Below, piece by piece: positions 1 to 7,763 of a DNA stretch of 64,000 nucleotides. The position numbers were made by a program, and so were the translations under genes. The notes under the pieces were generated by a model. It did no database searches and was not told the DNA's origin. It worked only from the letters and a program-made list of their open reading frames with translations. Position 1 is the stretch's first letter. Every line of letters starts with the position of its first letter. This DNA is from Hominimerdicola alba 8 (GTDB lineage: Bacteria > Bacillota > Clostridia > Oscillospirales > Ruminococcaceae), in assembly GCF_000178155.2 (NCBI RefSeq), contig NZ_ADKM02000100.1:18437-82436 (forward strand), in the 5' to 3' direction.

Positions 1-2
1 AT

Positions 3-383
3 GGATTTATAACCTCTGCCGACAGCACCATGCTGCCCGCAGGCAGAGATATTGTGGTCATCGGCACAGAAGAGTGCATGTATGCAGGTCTGCTGATAGC
101 CGAACAGCTTGAACAGAGCGGCAATTACGACAGCGTGAAGTTCCACGCGACCACACGCAGTCCCATCGGTATCTGCACCGATGACGATTACCCGATATTC
201 AACGGCTACAAGCTCCAGAGTTTCTATGAAAAGGGGAGACAGACCTATCTCTATGACCTCGCCCGCTATGATTCGGCAGTCATAGTCACCGATTCTGCCC
301 CCGATAATATGGAGGCAGTCACCGAGCTTGAAGCCCTTTTGCGTCACTACGGCTGCCGCGAGATAATTGTGGAAAGGATATAA
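3..383 (+). CDS. C-terminal part of a TRSP-domain protein of a Ter-associated biosynthetic operon (truncated by window edge)
   Basis: The reading frame is open to the left edge, so only the last ~127 residues are visible. The first in-frame ATG (position 30) is probably internal. The segment begins with a Rossmann-like strand (IVVIGTEECMYAGLLIAEQL), followed by THH/TTRSPIG-type residues (FHATTRSPIG) and a late strand with VIVTDSAPDN. This matches the TRSP domain usually fused behind a phosphoribosyltransferase in tellurium-resistance (Ter) gene neighbourhoods. There it is thought to help make a nucleoside-like metabolite. It stops 3 nt before a StiP/PRTase-family gene, and a HAD phosphatase gene follows, which is the usual neighbourhood. 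The family call rests on recognition by eye plus context. The upstream PRTase half and any terD-like genes lie outside the window. Confidence 0.6.
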   Translation, partial: GFITSADSTMLPAGRDIVVIGTEECMYAGLLIAEQLEQSGNYDSVKFHATTRSPIGICTDDDYPIFNGYKLQSFYEKGRQTYLYDLARYDSAVIVTDSAPDNMEAVTELEALLRHYGCREIIVERI

Positions 384-386
384 CTG

Positions 387-1442
387 ATGTTCGGTTCATA
401 CAGATCTGATGATGTAACAATACTTCTCAAAGATATAACAGGTCAGGTAAAACCCCAGACCACAGAAGAACGTGAGCGGCTTATACAGGGCGGCAGACAT
501 TACTGCGAAATGCTCCCCATTGAATATGAGCCGTCTGAGCAGTATATGAAAATGTTCTATACCGCTCTTGATATGTACAGCGGCATCACCGCTGAGGCTG
601 TGGGCAGACTTGCTCAGCTGATATACAAAGATAAGGGCGAAAAAGCGGTGCTGGTATCTCTCGCCAGAGCAGGCACTTCCATCGGCGTGCTGTTGAAGCA
701 CTATATGGACAGAAAGTACGGCATCAACGTGGCGCATTATACCATTTCGATAATCCGCGGACGCGGCATCGACAAGAACGCTATGGACTATATACTGGCA
801 AGGCATGACCCTAAGTATATCCAGTTCATTGATGGCTGGACGGGTAAAGGCGCTATCACCCGCCAGCTTGTTGAAGCTATGGCAGATTACCCGCAGGTCA
901 GTGCAGGTCTGGGAGTGCTGTCTGACCCCGCATTCATTTCCGAAAAATGCGGCACTCACGATGACTTCCTTATCGCCAGCAGTTGTCTTAATTCGACAGT
1001 TTCAGGGCTTCTCAGCAGAACCTTCCTGCGTTCCGACATAATCGGTGAAAATGATTTTCACGGTGCGGTCTTCTATAAAGAACTTGCCGATAAAGACCTG
1101 ACCTATCACTTCATCAACAGGGTAGAGCAGGAATTCTCATTCGAGGACTATGACCTCACCGATAAAGCCGCAGATACAGCAGAAAATACTATGGAGGAGG
1201 TGCGCCATATCTGCCGCGATTTTGACATCGCAGACATAAATCTGGTAAAGCCCAGCATTGGCGAAGCGACAAGAGTTCTTCTGCGCCGCATGCCCTGGAA
1301 AATGCTGGTGCATAGCCTTGATGACAGCGAGCATCTCGGTCATCTCTATCAGCTGGCTGAGGAAAAGGGCTGTGAACTGGTAGAGTACCCGCTCAGGCAT
1401 TACCGCGCCTGCGGGCTTATCAAAACTATGGCGGATAACTGA
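387..1442 (+). CDS. StiP / PRTase-like family protein (PF11202 type) of the Ter-associated module
   Basis: This 351-residue protein resembles the family labelled cysteine protease StiP in databases. Published analysis of Ter systems treats the family as phosphoribosyltransferase-like. What I see supports the second view. There is a hydrophobic strand and loop VLVSLARAGTSIGVLL around residues 90-105, then ISIIRGRGID, then FIDGWTGKGAITRQL around residues 150-165. The last resembles the acidic PRPP-binding loop of PRTases. The ATG follows an AAAGGA site by 8 nt, and the gene lies 3 nt after the TRSP gene and 1 nt before the HAD gene, so the three are one operon. A role in making a nucleoside-like metabolite for a stress response is inferred from the module, not shown here. 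Confidence 0.65.
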   Translation: MFGSYRSDDVTILLKDITGQVKPQTTEERERLIQGGRHYCEMLPIEYEPSEQYMKMFYTALDMYSGITAEAVGRLAQLIYKDKGEKAVLVSLARAGTSIGVLLKHYMDRKYGINVAHYTISIIRGRGIDKNAMDYILARHDPKYIQFIDGWTGKGAITRQLVEAMADYPQVSAGLGVLSDPAFISEKCGTHDDFLIASSCLNSTVSGLLSRTFLRSDIIGENDFHGAVFYKELADKDLTYHFINRVEQEFSFEDYDLTDKAADTAENTMEEVRHICRDFDIADINLVKPSIGEATRVLLRRMPWKMLVHSLDDSEHLGHLYQLAEEKGCELVEYPLRHYRACGLIKTMADN

Positions 1443-1443
1443 T

Positions 1444-2199
1444 ATGGGAAAGATACTTTTAGCATGCGACCTTGACAATACGCTGATACACTCCTACAAG
1501 CATAAGCGCGAGGGTGATATCTGCGTTGAGATACTGCGCGGCGCTGAGCAGGGATTTATGTCCCGCCGCGTATATGAACAGCTTTCGGCTCTGCCTGATA
1601 CTGTTGAACTTGTACCGCTTACCACCCGCTCGGTAGAACAGTTTGAGCGCATCAGACTGCCCGAAAATTCATTTGACCGCGCCATAACCACCAACGGCGC
1701 TATCCTCATAGAGAACGGCGTGCAGAACGAAAAGTGGCGGGAGAAACATCTGCGCTATGCCGCTGAACTTATGCCGCTTATGAAAAAACTCCGCGCCGAA
1801 CTGGAGGGCGACCCTCTGCTGAATGTGGTGCGTATAGTCGATGAAATGTATCTGTACATCTCCTGTGCCGAACCAGAGTATGTGCCCGATTTTATGGACA
1901 AATACGGCAGTATCACAGAACTTGATGTTATGGCATCTGGCAGGAAGATATATTTTCTGCCGCCAAAGATAAATAAGGGCAGTGCGCTCCACCGCCTTGC
2001 CGAAAGGGAAGAGTTCCCGTTCACTGCGGCGGCGGGCGACAGCACTATCGACCTTCCAATGCTTGAAACGGCTGACCATGCCATTATCCCCGCCGCACTG
2101 GAGGGTCTGCTCAAAAACCAGAACCGCAGTGTGTTTCGCGGTGATGGTGACTTCGCTGAGTTCGTCACAGATACACTGTCCGAACTTATAAAAAAATAA
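1444..2199 (+). CDS. HAD-superfamily phosphatase of the Ter-associated module
   Basis: A 251-residue hydrolase with the HAD motif I DLDNTLI at the N-terminus (LLACDLDNTLIHSYKHK). Motif II is TTRS near residue 60, the motif III lysine is likely in KINKGSALHRL, and motif IV is AAGDSTIDLPML near residue 197. The layout is that of Cof-type (C2 cap) enzymes. It starts immediately after the StiP-like gene. In Ter operons a HAD enzyme is thought to dephosphorylate the product of the PRTase/ATP-grasp enzymes, and that role is inferred here from position. The operon ends with the hairpin at 2238-2263. The substrate cannot be told from sequence. Confidence 0.75.
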   Translation: MGKILLACDLDNTLIHSYKHKREGDICVEILRGAEQGFMSRRVYEQLSALPDTVELVPLTTRSVEQFERIRLPENSFDRAITTNGAILIENGVQNEKWREKHLRYAAELMPLMKKLRAELEGDPLLNVVRIVDEMYLYISCAEPEYVPDFMDKYGSITELDVMASGRKIYFLPPKINKGSALHRLAEREEFPFTAAAGDSTIDLPMLETADHAIIPAALEGLLKNQNRSVFRGDGDFAEFVTDTLSELIKK

Positions 2200-2237
2200 G
2201 CCGCTGTAAGAAAATATCCCTATACCAAAACACAAAG

Positions 2238-2263
2238 CCCCGAAGCATCTGAATGCTTCGGGG
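2238..2263. terminator. Bidirectional intrinsic terminator between convergent genes
   Basis: An 11-bp perfect stem, CCCCGAAGCAT against ATGCTTCGGGG, has a CTGA loop. A/T-rich tracts lie on both sides. It sits between the HAD gene and the convergent zinc-ribbon gene and can serve both. Confidence 0.85.
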
Positions 2264-2281
2264 CATATTTTATGTTTTCTA

Positions 2282-3304
2282 TCAGACATTCAGCATGTCA
2301 GAAGTTACCAGCTTGCCGCCGCAAACGGTGCAGAATTTTCCGCTGGGGAAAGTCTTTCCGCACTGAGTACAGTGCATCATGCCGTCATTTACAGGGGCAG
2401 AAGTCTGATCGCTCTGAGCGACCAGTGTAGTTCCGCATACTGTGCAGAACTTGCCTCGCTCAAAGGTCTTGCCACAGCTGGGGCAAACCAGTCCTGATGT
2501 GTGCGATGCAGTGGGTGCAGAAGGTATCGGCGCAGGAGTTGGAGGTGCCATTAAAGGCGCGGGGGCAGGTGCAGGCTGTTCGGATGGTGCGCCTGCGGGA
2601 ACCAGATTTCCGCCGCATGCAGTGCAGAACTTGCCTCTTTCATGTACCTTGCCGCATTCTGTGCAGACCAGCTTACCATCAGTCGTTTGCACAGCAGGCT
2701 GAACAGGCATTTGCTGTACAGGTTCGGGCTGTACAGCAAGTTCGGGCTGAGGTGCAGCGCCCATCGGCTGTAAACCTGTGCCGCATACAGTGCAGAATTT
2801 GCCTCTTTCATGTATCTTTCCGCAGGCGGGGCAGATAAGTTTGCTGTTGTCAGCGGCGGTTGCCTCTGCAGCAGGAGTTTTGATCACCGGCGCTTCTTCC
2901 ACGATAGGTGCGGGTGATCCTTCAACCGCTCCAACGGCTCTGAGCGCACCACCGCATGAAGTGCAGAATTTTCCGCGCTCATGTATCTTGCCGCACTCAA
3001 CACATACCAGCTGACCGCCCGCTTCGGGAACTTCTGCGGCGGGAGTTTCTACAACAGGTTCGGACATCTCCTGAACAGCGGGTGCATCATCAATGACAGC
3101 GCCGCCGATGGGTTTCAGCGCAGTACCGCAGAAAACACAGAACTTGCCGTCAGCGAATTTTTTTCCGCACTCAGGGCATTCAGCGGTAGGTTCGGCATCG
3201 CTCTCAACGGTCTTTATAGTGAAAAACTCACTGAGTTCGCCCCCGCAGTAAACGCAGAATTTGCCGCGTTTGCCTGTTTTACCGCATTTATTACATATAA
3301 GCAT
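2282..3304 (-). CDS. Protein with seven tandem zinc ribbons
   Basis: The 340-residue protein consists of seven copies of a short zinc ribbon of the form CxxCGK-x4-GKFCxxCG. They begin near residues 4, 43, 101, 158, 214, 274 and 312. The linkers are 20-40 residues rich in Pro, Ala, Glu, Gln and Val. All 28 cysteines are intact, so seven zinc ions could be bound. There is no signal peptide, membrane helix or enzymatic domain. The start ATG follows GGAGG by 4 nt. A perfect-looking promoter lies at 3386-3414 and the gene has its own terminator, so it is probably transcribed alone. Single zinc ribbons of this kind often cap membrane proteins in this group; the 6507 gene in this window is one example. 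An array of seven on its own has no function I can name. Scaffolding, metal storage or RNA/protein binding are possibilities only. Confidence 0.85.
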   Translation of the reverse strand: MLICNKCGKTGKRGKFCVYCGGELSEFFTIKTVESDAEPTAECPECGKKFADGKFCVFCGTALKPIGGAVIDDAPAVQEMSEPVVETPAAEVPEAGGQLVCVECGKIHERGKFCTSCGGALRAVGAVEGSPAPIVEEAPVIKTPAAEATAADNSKLICPACGKIHERGKFCTVCGTGLQPMGAAPQPELAVQPEPVQQMPVQPAVQTTDGKLVCTECGKVHERGKFCTACGGNLVPAGAPSEQPAPAPAPLMAPPTPAPIPSAPTASHTSGLVCPSCGKTFERGKFCTVCGTTLVAQSDQTSAPVNDGMMHCTQCGKTFPSGKFCTVCGGKLVTSDMLNV

Positions 3305-3385
3305 ATTTCCTCCATTCCCGACAGTTGCATATAGCTATGCCGTACAAATTATTTGATACCGATATTAAATATTCTGGTTATTTTA

Positions 3386-3414
3386 ATTATAATATTAATT
3401 CAACCGAATGTCAA
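3386..3414 (-). promoter_or_regulatory. Sigma-A-type promoter of the seven-zinc-ribbon gene
   Basis: On the minus strand TTGACA (3409-3414) and TATAAT (3386-3391) are separated by exactly 17 bp. The site lies about 80 bp upstream of the start codon. Confidence 0.85.
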
Positions 3415-3435
3415 GAGTATTTTGATGATTATGCG

Positions 3436-3477
3436 AAAAAAATCAGCCGCCCCCGCCAAATATTGGCGAGTGCGGCT
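3436..3477 (-). terminator. Intrinsic terminator of the dockerin glucosaminidase gene
   Basis: AGCCGC/GCGGCT (3445-3450, 3472-3477) encloses a second paired segment CGCCAA/TTGGCG. On the minus strand it is followed by a run of seven T (3436-3442). Confidence 0.8.
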
Positions 3478-3509
3478 TTTTCTATAACTATACTTCGCAG
3501 GAAATCTCA

Positions 3510-5279
3510 CTATTTTATGCCCAGCATTTTGACTAATGTCATGCCGTCTTTAATGTTTACCATACCGTTGCCGTCAATGTCTGCACGCTGATAGCAGTCC
3601 TTTTTCAGAGCCTTTTTACCCGAAACGTGCGCAAGTACGACTGACGCATCGGTAACATTGGCAGAACCGTCACCGTTTATATCGCAGTCTGCCGTTTTCG
3701 GAACTGATGGAGAAACAGCCTTTGTGCCGCCGTTGTTCTGAATGGTTATCGTGTAAACACGGCTGGTTCCGCCCGCAGATATGCAGGTCACCTTTAAAAC
3801 ATTCTTGCCGTTGACCAGCGAAACATTGCCTGTGCCGTATACAGATGAATTATCGCTTTCTGCCCAAGCAGATATTTTCACACTGTCAGCGTTTACTGTT
3901 GCAGTGTACTCCTGTCTGCCGCTGCTGAAAGCAGGTGATATACCGACACCTTCAATGCTAAGTCCGCCGAGATAGTCGTTGCTGTCATTTTCAGTACCGG
4001 GCATCGGGCATACACCTGATGGCATGTTGTCATAAACGGGTATCTTGAATTCCATTGCAGTCGCCAGAACATCACTGCTGTAAGCATTCAGCATGTTGCG
4101 CGCTTCTGTTGCCTGACCGAAAACGCATGTCATATACTGGTGTGCAAAGTAGCCGTTGCCGCCGTCAGTCATGTCAAACTTCTGCAAATAAAGGGTATCC
4201 TGCTGACGGTTGATGTAGCCGTTGCCTAAGAATATCGACCCGCCGATTATCGACTTGTACTGATTTGTCCAGGGCAGTAATATCGAAGAGTCATAGGTTG
4301 ATGCGTATTCTGCCGCCTTTGTGCCTGCTGTCATGGTAGCGGTCGCAAAAGCCTGTACATCGAAGAAGTTGAAATAATTCTCGTAGCCTTCAACTGTGCC
4401 CAGCGATTGCGGCGCACCGTATCTGCCCTGTTCGTTAAGACATCTCAGCGCCAGATGATATGGCGATACGCCCGAAGTTTCAGCCGCTTCAATGAAAGTA
4501 TCGGCATAGCTGCGAACTTCACCCGTGTCAGGGCAGACATAATCGCCGCCCATGAATGACCCGCTGAGTATAGCCGAAACGCCCGAACGTGTCTGAACAT
4601 TGCGGTCGTATGACAGGTTCTCAAACATGAATATGCCATCATCATTTATGAAATTTCTGGGGTCAAGATAATACTTGATTATCCCCTCAGATGCAGCGAC
4701 CCAGCCTGTGTCAAGCTGATACCACAGACCTGTGCTGTAGTCATAAGCACCCTTTTCCATCGACTTCCATGAGTCAGGCGCATAGCTGTGTACAAGGTTT
4801 CTGCCGATGACAGTTTCTTCACTTACAGCTCTTTCCCAGTCGATGCCCACATGCTGTGCCTCGAATATCCAGTTGGGGTGCTGCCTGTGCATCTCCCTGA
4901 GGTATACCCTGTAACTTTCAGGAAAACCCTGTGATTCAAGATATGACTCGTAGTCGCTGCTGCTGCCCTGCGCCGTGAATTCCGATATGCACTCGGCAGG
5001 CACATAGCCGTCCAGCAGTTCATAGAGGACTCTGTACCACAGCTTTCCGTTGCTGTCATACTTTTCGCCCAGTATCGTTATGTAGTCGCCGCCGTCAAGC
5101 CAGCCCTTAGCATAAGAATTAGCATCGGCATCAGCCCGAACGTCAATGTAATCAACTGCACAAATACCACTTCTGTCCTGCGCCGCACTTGCTGTAATAG
5201 CATTGTTTTCCGCAAGGACTGTGCTTCCCAGCATCATAGCTGCTGCCATGATGACTGCTGCTGTCTTTTTTAGTATCAA
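3510..5279 (-). CDS. Secreted N-acetylglucosaminidase with SH3, cadherin-like and dockerin domains
   Basis: This is a peptidoglycan hydrolase (about 589 residues) that probably acts outside the cell. I place the start at a TTG codon (5277-5279) because a strong AGGAGGTG lies 8 nt upstream. An upstream in-frame ATG at 5318 would put that ribosome site inside the gene. In order, the protein has a signal peptide (KKTAAVIMAAAMMLG, alanine-rich), an SH3-like domain (about residues 37-100), a glucosaminidase region (about 140-410, with RNLVHSYAPDSW and DPRNFINDDGIFMFENLSY), a cadherin-like beta-sandwich (about 440-515) and a C-terminal type I dockerin. The two dockerin calcium loops are DINGDGSANVTD and DIDGNGMVNIKD. 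A dockerin on a cell-wall hydrolase rather than a plant-polysaccharide enzyme is notable. It suggests attachment to a cohesin at the surface. The gene has its own promoter and terminator. Confidence 0.85.
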   Translation of the reverse strand: MILKKTAAVIMAAAMMLGSTVLAENNAITASAAQDRSGICAVDYIDVRADADANSYAKGWLDGGDYITILGEKYDSNGKLWYRVLYELLDGYVPAECISEFTAQGSSSDYESYLESQGFPESYRVYLREMHRQHPNWIFEAQHVGIDWERAVSEETVIGRNLVHSYAPDSWKSMEKGAYDYSTGLWYQLDTGWVAASEGIIKYYLDPRNFINDDGIFMFENLSYDRNVQTRSGVSAILSGSFMGGDYVCPDTGEVRSYADTFIEAAETSGVSPYHLALRCLNEQGRYGAPQSLGTVEGYENYFNFFDVQAFATATMTAGTKAAEYASTYDSSILLPWTNQYKSIIGGSIFLGNGYINRQQDTLYLQKFDMTDGGNGYFAHQYMTCVFGQATEARNMLNAYSSDVLATAMEFKIPVYDNMPSGVCPMPGTENDSNDYLGGLSIEGVGISPAFSSGRQEYTATVNADSVKISAWAESDNSSVYGTGNVSLVNGKNVLKVTCISAGGTSRVYTITIQNNGGTKAVSPSVPKTADCDINGDGSANVTDASVVLAHVSGKKALKKDCYQRADIDGNGMVNIKDGMTLVKMLGIK

Positions 5280-5358
5280 CGTTTTCACCTCCTGGTGAAC
5301 AATAACAAAACTCTTCAATTACCTTCATTGACCCATCGTTGACTTTGTGGATATGTTC

Positions 5359-5387
5359 ATTATATATAAAAAAAATCAACTTGTCAA
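5359..5387 (-). promoter_or_regulatory. Sigma-A-type promoter of the dockerin glucosaminidase gene
   Basis: On the minus strand a consensus TTGACA (5382-5387) and TATAAT (5359-5364) are separated by 17 bp. They lie about 80 bp upstream of the TTG start. Confidence 0.88.
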
Positions 5388-5399
5388 TCACATTTTATG

Positions 5400-5925
5400 T
5401 GAACATAGAGCGGAAATAGTTAAATGAACTCGCATAATTAATTAGTTACAAAAGAATTACAGCATATATAGAATTGAATATCAGCAAAACCACAATATAT
5501 AGTGTGAGAATGTATGTTCACGCGATTTCTTCGTGATTTTTAACGAAAATTCAGCGCAGACTTTGACAATATGAACTTCCATAAGTCAGAAATTTGTATG
5601 CTGTGTAACGGTTACAGTGTATATTATTACAATATTTGTAACTGATTTGAATGTGTATCAAGATTATTTTCGACTCGAAATGAAGTTATTTTACGTTATG
5701 CGGAGTTATAAGTCTGCTTTCGCCGAAAAGCAGATACAATAATATGAAACTCTCCCGCAGAACTTTCGTGCTGCACACATAACTCTGACAGATATGTGAA
5801 AACATTCTTATCTGATGTAAAGCATTTAAAAATAAGCACTATTTGCTGCTTCAAAATCTTACATTAATTCTTCACTTTGTAGAAAAAGGCTGGTATAGGG
5901 GCAAAAACCTTAATTTTCTTACACA
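5400..5925. other. AT-rich intergenic stretch with one hairpin, no gene seen
   Basis: No open frame with a ribosome site is visible on either strand. The only structure I found is an 8-bp hairpin TCTGCTTT/AAAGCAGA (5713-5734) with loop CGCCGA. Partly matching flanks (TGCGG-AGTT near 5700 and AACTCTCCCGCA near 5752-5763) could close a larger stem. No promoter precedes it convincingly, so I leave it unassigned. Confidence 0.5.
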
Positions 5926-5931
5926 TTTGTC

Positions 5932-5960
5932 TTTACTTTTGTAAAATAGTGTGATATAAT
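5932..5960 (+). promoter_or_regulatory. Promoter of the 6012 gene
   Basis: TATAAT (5955-5960) is preceded 17 bp upstream by TTTACT (5932-5937). The -10 element is perfect and the -35 element is weak. It lies about 50 bp before the start codon. Confidence 0.65.
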
Positions 5961-6011
5961 ATAATTTAGGGTCGTTTCAGAACAAGAACACCTGTCGGAG
6001 GCTAGAATAAT

Positions 6012-6461
6012 ATGACAAAAAATGAGGCTTTGGAAGTTCTCTCCTATCACTCCTGCCGTAATACCAATGTCGAAGACCCAAGGTGGGAATTCGGCTTTAT
6101 CGGTCGTCTGCGACCGTCCGGCGGCGAACTTAACGAAGATAACTTCATCCAGATAATGGAGAGCATTCGTATTCTCAGAGAAGACCTTACTGCTGAGAAG
6201 ATAGATAAAAATCTCGTCTACGATATCACAAGTATAATACGTCTGACGAGAATGTGGTGCACACCGCCCAACGGCGGCGCAAATAAAACAATGTCTGCCC
6301 ATGAACAGGAGCAGCTCCTTCAGTGGGTCAGCATAATCGAAAAAACGCTGTTTTACCTGCTTGACGGTGCAGAGGATAATATCGCCTTTCAGGATTATTA
6401 CTGCTATTTGCAGGACAGCACCGAGCAGCTGTTCAAAGCTGAACTGCTGAGAATGATATAG
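6012..6461 (+). CDS. Uncharacterised 149-residue soluble protein
   Basis: I do not recognise this family. The protein is predicted to be mostly helical and cytoplasmic. It has no signal peptide, membrane segment or metal motif, and an internal stretch rich in aromatic residues near the C-terminus (FQDYYCYLQD). The start ATG is supported by GGAGG about 8 nt upstream and by the promoter at 5932-5960. The next gene, a zinc-ribbon membrane protein, begins 45 bp later in the same direction with no terminator between. The two are therefore probably co-transcribed and end at 7327-7357. No function can be inferred beyond this pairing. Confidence 0.6.
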   Translation: MTKNEALEVLSYHSCRNTNVEDPRWEFGFIGRLRPSGGELNEDNFIQIMESIRILREDLTAEKIDKNLVYDITSIIRLTRMWCTPPNGGANKTMSAHEQEQLLQWVSIIEKTLFYLLDGAEDNIAFQDYYCYLQDSTEQLFKAELLRMI

Positions 6462-6506
6462 AAAAAGAGAAATAACGGCATTGCCGAAAGTGAGGAGTGT
6501 ACAAGA

Positions 6507-7319
6507 ATGAAATGTCCGATGTGCGGAAAATCAGTTGGTGACCATGATGCTCTCTGCCCCTCGTGTGGGTCTGAGTTATTTATTGATACCAAACTCGCCG
6601 CTAAAATTTTTGAGAAGCGTGAAGAGCCTGAGCCTGATGTACCAAAGTCAAAGGGTAAGAAAAAAGATAAGGTTGGCAGACTCAAAGGCAGTATGAAGCC
6701 GGACCTTCACAGTATCAAGTTGATAGCTATCGCCCTGCTCTCACTGTTGGTCATCATTCTTGTGGTCGTGCTGATATTCAGGTCTATCAGCACAAAGGGC
6801 GAAAAGTACGCTAAAAAAGCGGCTGACTTCATCGGCGCTGATTTTGATACAGCGTCCAAAAAGATGGACTTTAAGATAAAGCAGGAGTCGGGCTATAAAG
6901 GGCTGACTGCTGTTATCGACTATAACTACGTTGCCGAGTCTGATGACGATGTCCGCATCGACGGTGTGACTTATCCCGAATGGGCAGTCATTTTCAAGAC
7001 CGATGAAAATGACAGGATAACCGAAGTGCGCTATTGTGACTTCAAGAGTATAAAGAGCGATATAAAGGGTGTAAAAAAGGAGCATATGGTGAATCTTGAT
7101 AAGTTCACCACAGGCACCGATAAGTCCACGATCGATAAAGAACTTGATATGGACTATTACAGCATATCTTATACTAAGGACGGCACTGCCTATATCTACC
7201 GCTACTGGTACGAAAATGACAGCGGCGATGAACAGCCCGTTGTTCTGACTGTCTACTATGACAGCGACGGTGATTTCAAGGCTTATACACCCCAGATGCT
7301 CAACCACAGATATATGTGA
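6507..7319 (+). CDS. Membrane protein with N-terminal zinc ribbon and extracellular domain
   Basis: The 270-residue protein begins with a zinc ribbon (CPMCGKSVGDHDALCPSCGS, residues 3-22). A charged Lys/Glu-rich linker follows, then one strongly hydrophobic helix (IAIALLSLLVIILVVVLIF, about residues 73-93). The remaining ~170-residue region is beta-rich and probably lies outside. It contains the repeated pattern of a strand with a DGxxYPEW-like turn and many Asp/Tyr. Zinc-ribbon plus single-helix proteins of this plan are common in Clostridia and their function is unknown. The start ATG follows GAGGAG by about 8 nt. It is probably in one operon with the upstream 149-residue gene. The topology call is inferred from the positive charges before the helix. 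Confidence 0.75.
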   Translation: MKCPMCGKSVGDHDALCPSCGSELFIDTKLAAKIFEKREEPEPDVPKSKGKKKDKVGRLKGSMKPDLHSIKLIAIALLSLLVIILVVVLIFRSISTKGEKYAKKAADFIGADFDTASKKMDFKIKQESGYKGLTAVIDYNYVAESDDDVRIDGVTYPEWAVIFKTDENDRITEVRYCDFKSIKSDIKGVKKEHMVNLDKFTTGTDKSTIDKELDMDYYSISYTKDGTAYIYRYWYENDSGDEQPVVLTVYYDSDGDFKAYTPQMLNHRYM

Positions 7320-7326
7320 TGTCTTT

Positions 7327-7357
7327 CGTCCCCGCTACAGTGCGGGGACGATTTTTT
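7327..7357 (+). terminator. Intrinsic terminator after the zinc-ribbon membrane protein gene
   Basis: A 9-bp GC-rich stem CGTCCCCGC/GCGGGGACG with a 6-nt loop is followed by A and six T. It lies 8 nt after the stop codon. Confidence 0.9.
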
Positions 7358-7430
7358 ATGGCTAAATATGTTATTATTTTTTTTCGACATTATCCGTCAG
7401 AAAATAATTATAAATTTTGATTAAAAACCC

Positions 7431-7459
7431 TTGACAAATGACCGCATATTTGTTATAAT
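7431..7459 (+). promoter_or_regulatory. Strong sigma-A-type promoter ahead of the structured leader
   Basis: TTGACA (7431-7436) and TATAAT (7454-7459), both consensus, are separated by 17 bp. The predicted transcript start is near 7466, roughly 300 nt before the CotH lipoprotein gene. Confidence 0.88.
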
Positions 7460-7465
7460 ATCATT

Positions 7466-7745
7466 GACGAGATACGAATGTGTTTCGTATGCCCGCCGAT
7501 AGCTCGGCAGACAAAAACATCATAAAGACGCCATCAGGTGTCTTTTGCAACGGCTGGCTCATCTGATGTTTTCAGGCTTTTTACGGTGAGCAGGGAAGTG
7601 ATTTATTCGGATAGCTTCCGAAAGAATCATATACTGCCCTCTGGGTTGGGGGCAGACCAGAGAGCTTTCGGTGCATGAGCCGTGAGCTCTGACCATGTAA
7701 ATATCGCACAGCCTGTTTGCTTCGGTAAACAGGCTGCTTTTATTT
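7466..7745 (+). ncRNA. Structured leader RNA or independent small RNA upstream of the CotH gene, class not recognised
   Basis: Between a strong promoter and a strong terminator lie about 280 nt with no credible open frame and many local helices. They are ATACGAA/TTCGTAT (7472-7490), GCCGA/TCGGC (7495-7508), AAACATCA/TGATGTTT (7515-7522 with 7564-7571) enclosing GACGCC/GGTGTC (7527-7542), and AGAGCT/AGCTCT (7661-7690). CAGGCT at 7573-7578 can pair with AGCCTG at 7710-7715, the left arm of the terminator, so an antiterminator is possible. The CotH gene starts only 19 nt after the terminator and shows no promoter of its own, which favours a cis-acting attenuator or riboswitch. It did not match the conserved cores of the riboswitch classes I could recall (TPP, SAM, cobalamin, lysine, glycine, c-di-GMP-I, c-di-AMP) or T-box leaders. 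I did not compute a fold. Confidence 0.6.
7709..7745 (+). terminator. Terminator or attenuator closing the leader RNA
   Basis: A 12-bp stem begins CAGCCTGTTT and has a C-UUCG-G tetraloop (7720-7725). It is followed by CTTTTATTT. The next start codon is 19 nt downstream. Confidence 0.85.
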
Positions 7746-7763
7746 GAAAGGAAATGACAATAA

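Noticed and set aside
5713..5734. Hairpin in the 5.4-5.9 kb gap as a terminator
   Set aside because: No gene precedes it on either strand and it has no T-run, so it is reported only as a hairpin.
7466..7745. 6S RNA, SRP RNA or RNase P RNA
   Set aside because: There is no closing stem joining both ends as in 6S, no SRP tetraloop helix and no RNase P conserved core; serial local hairpins fit a leader better.
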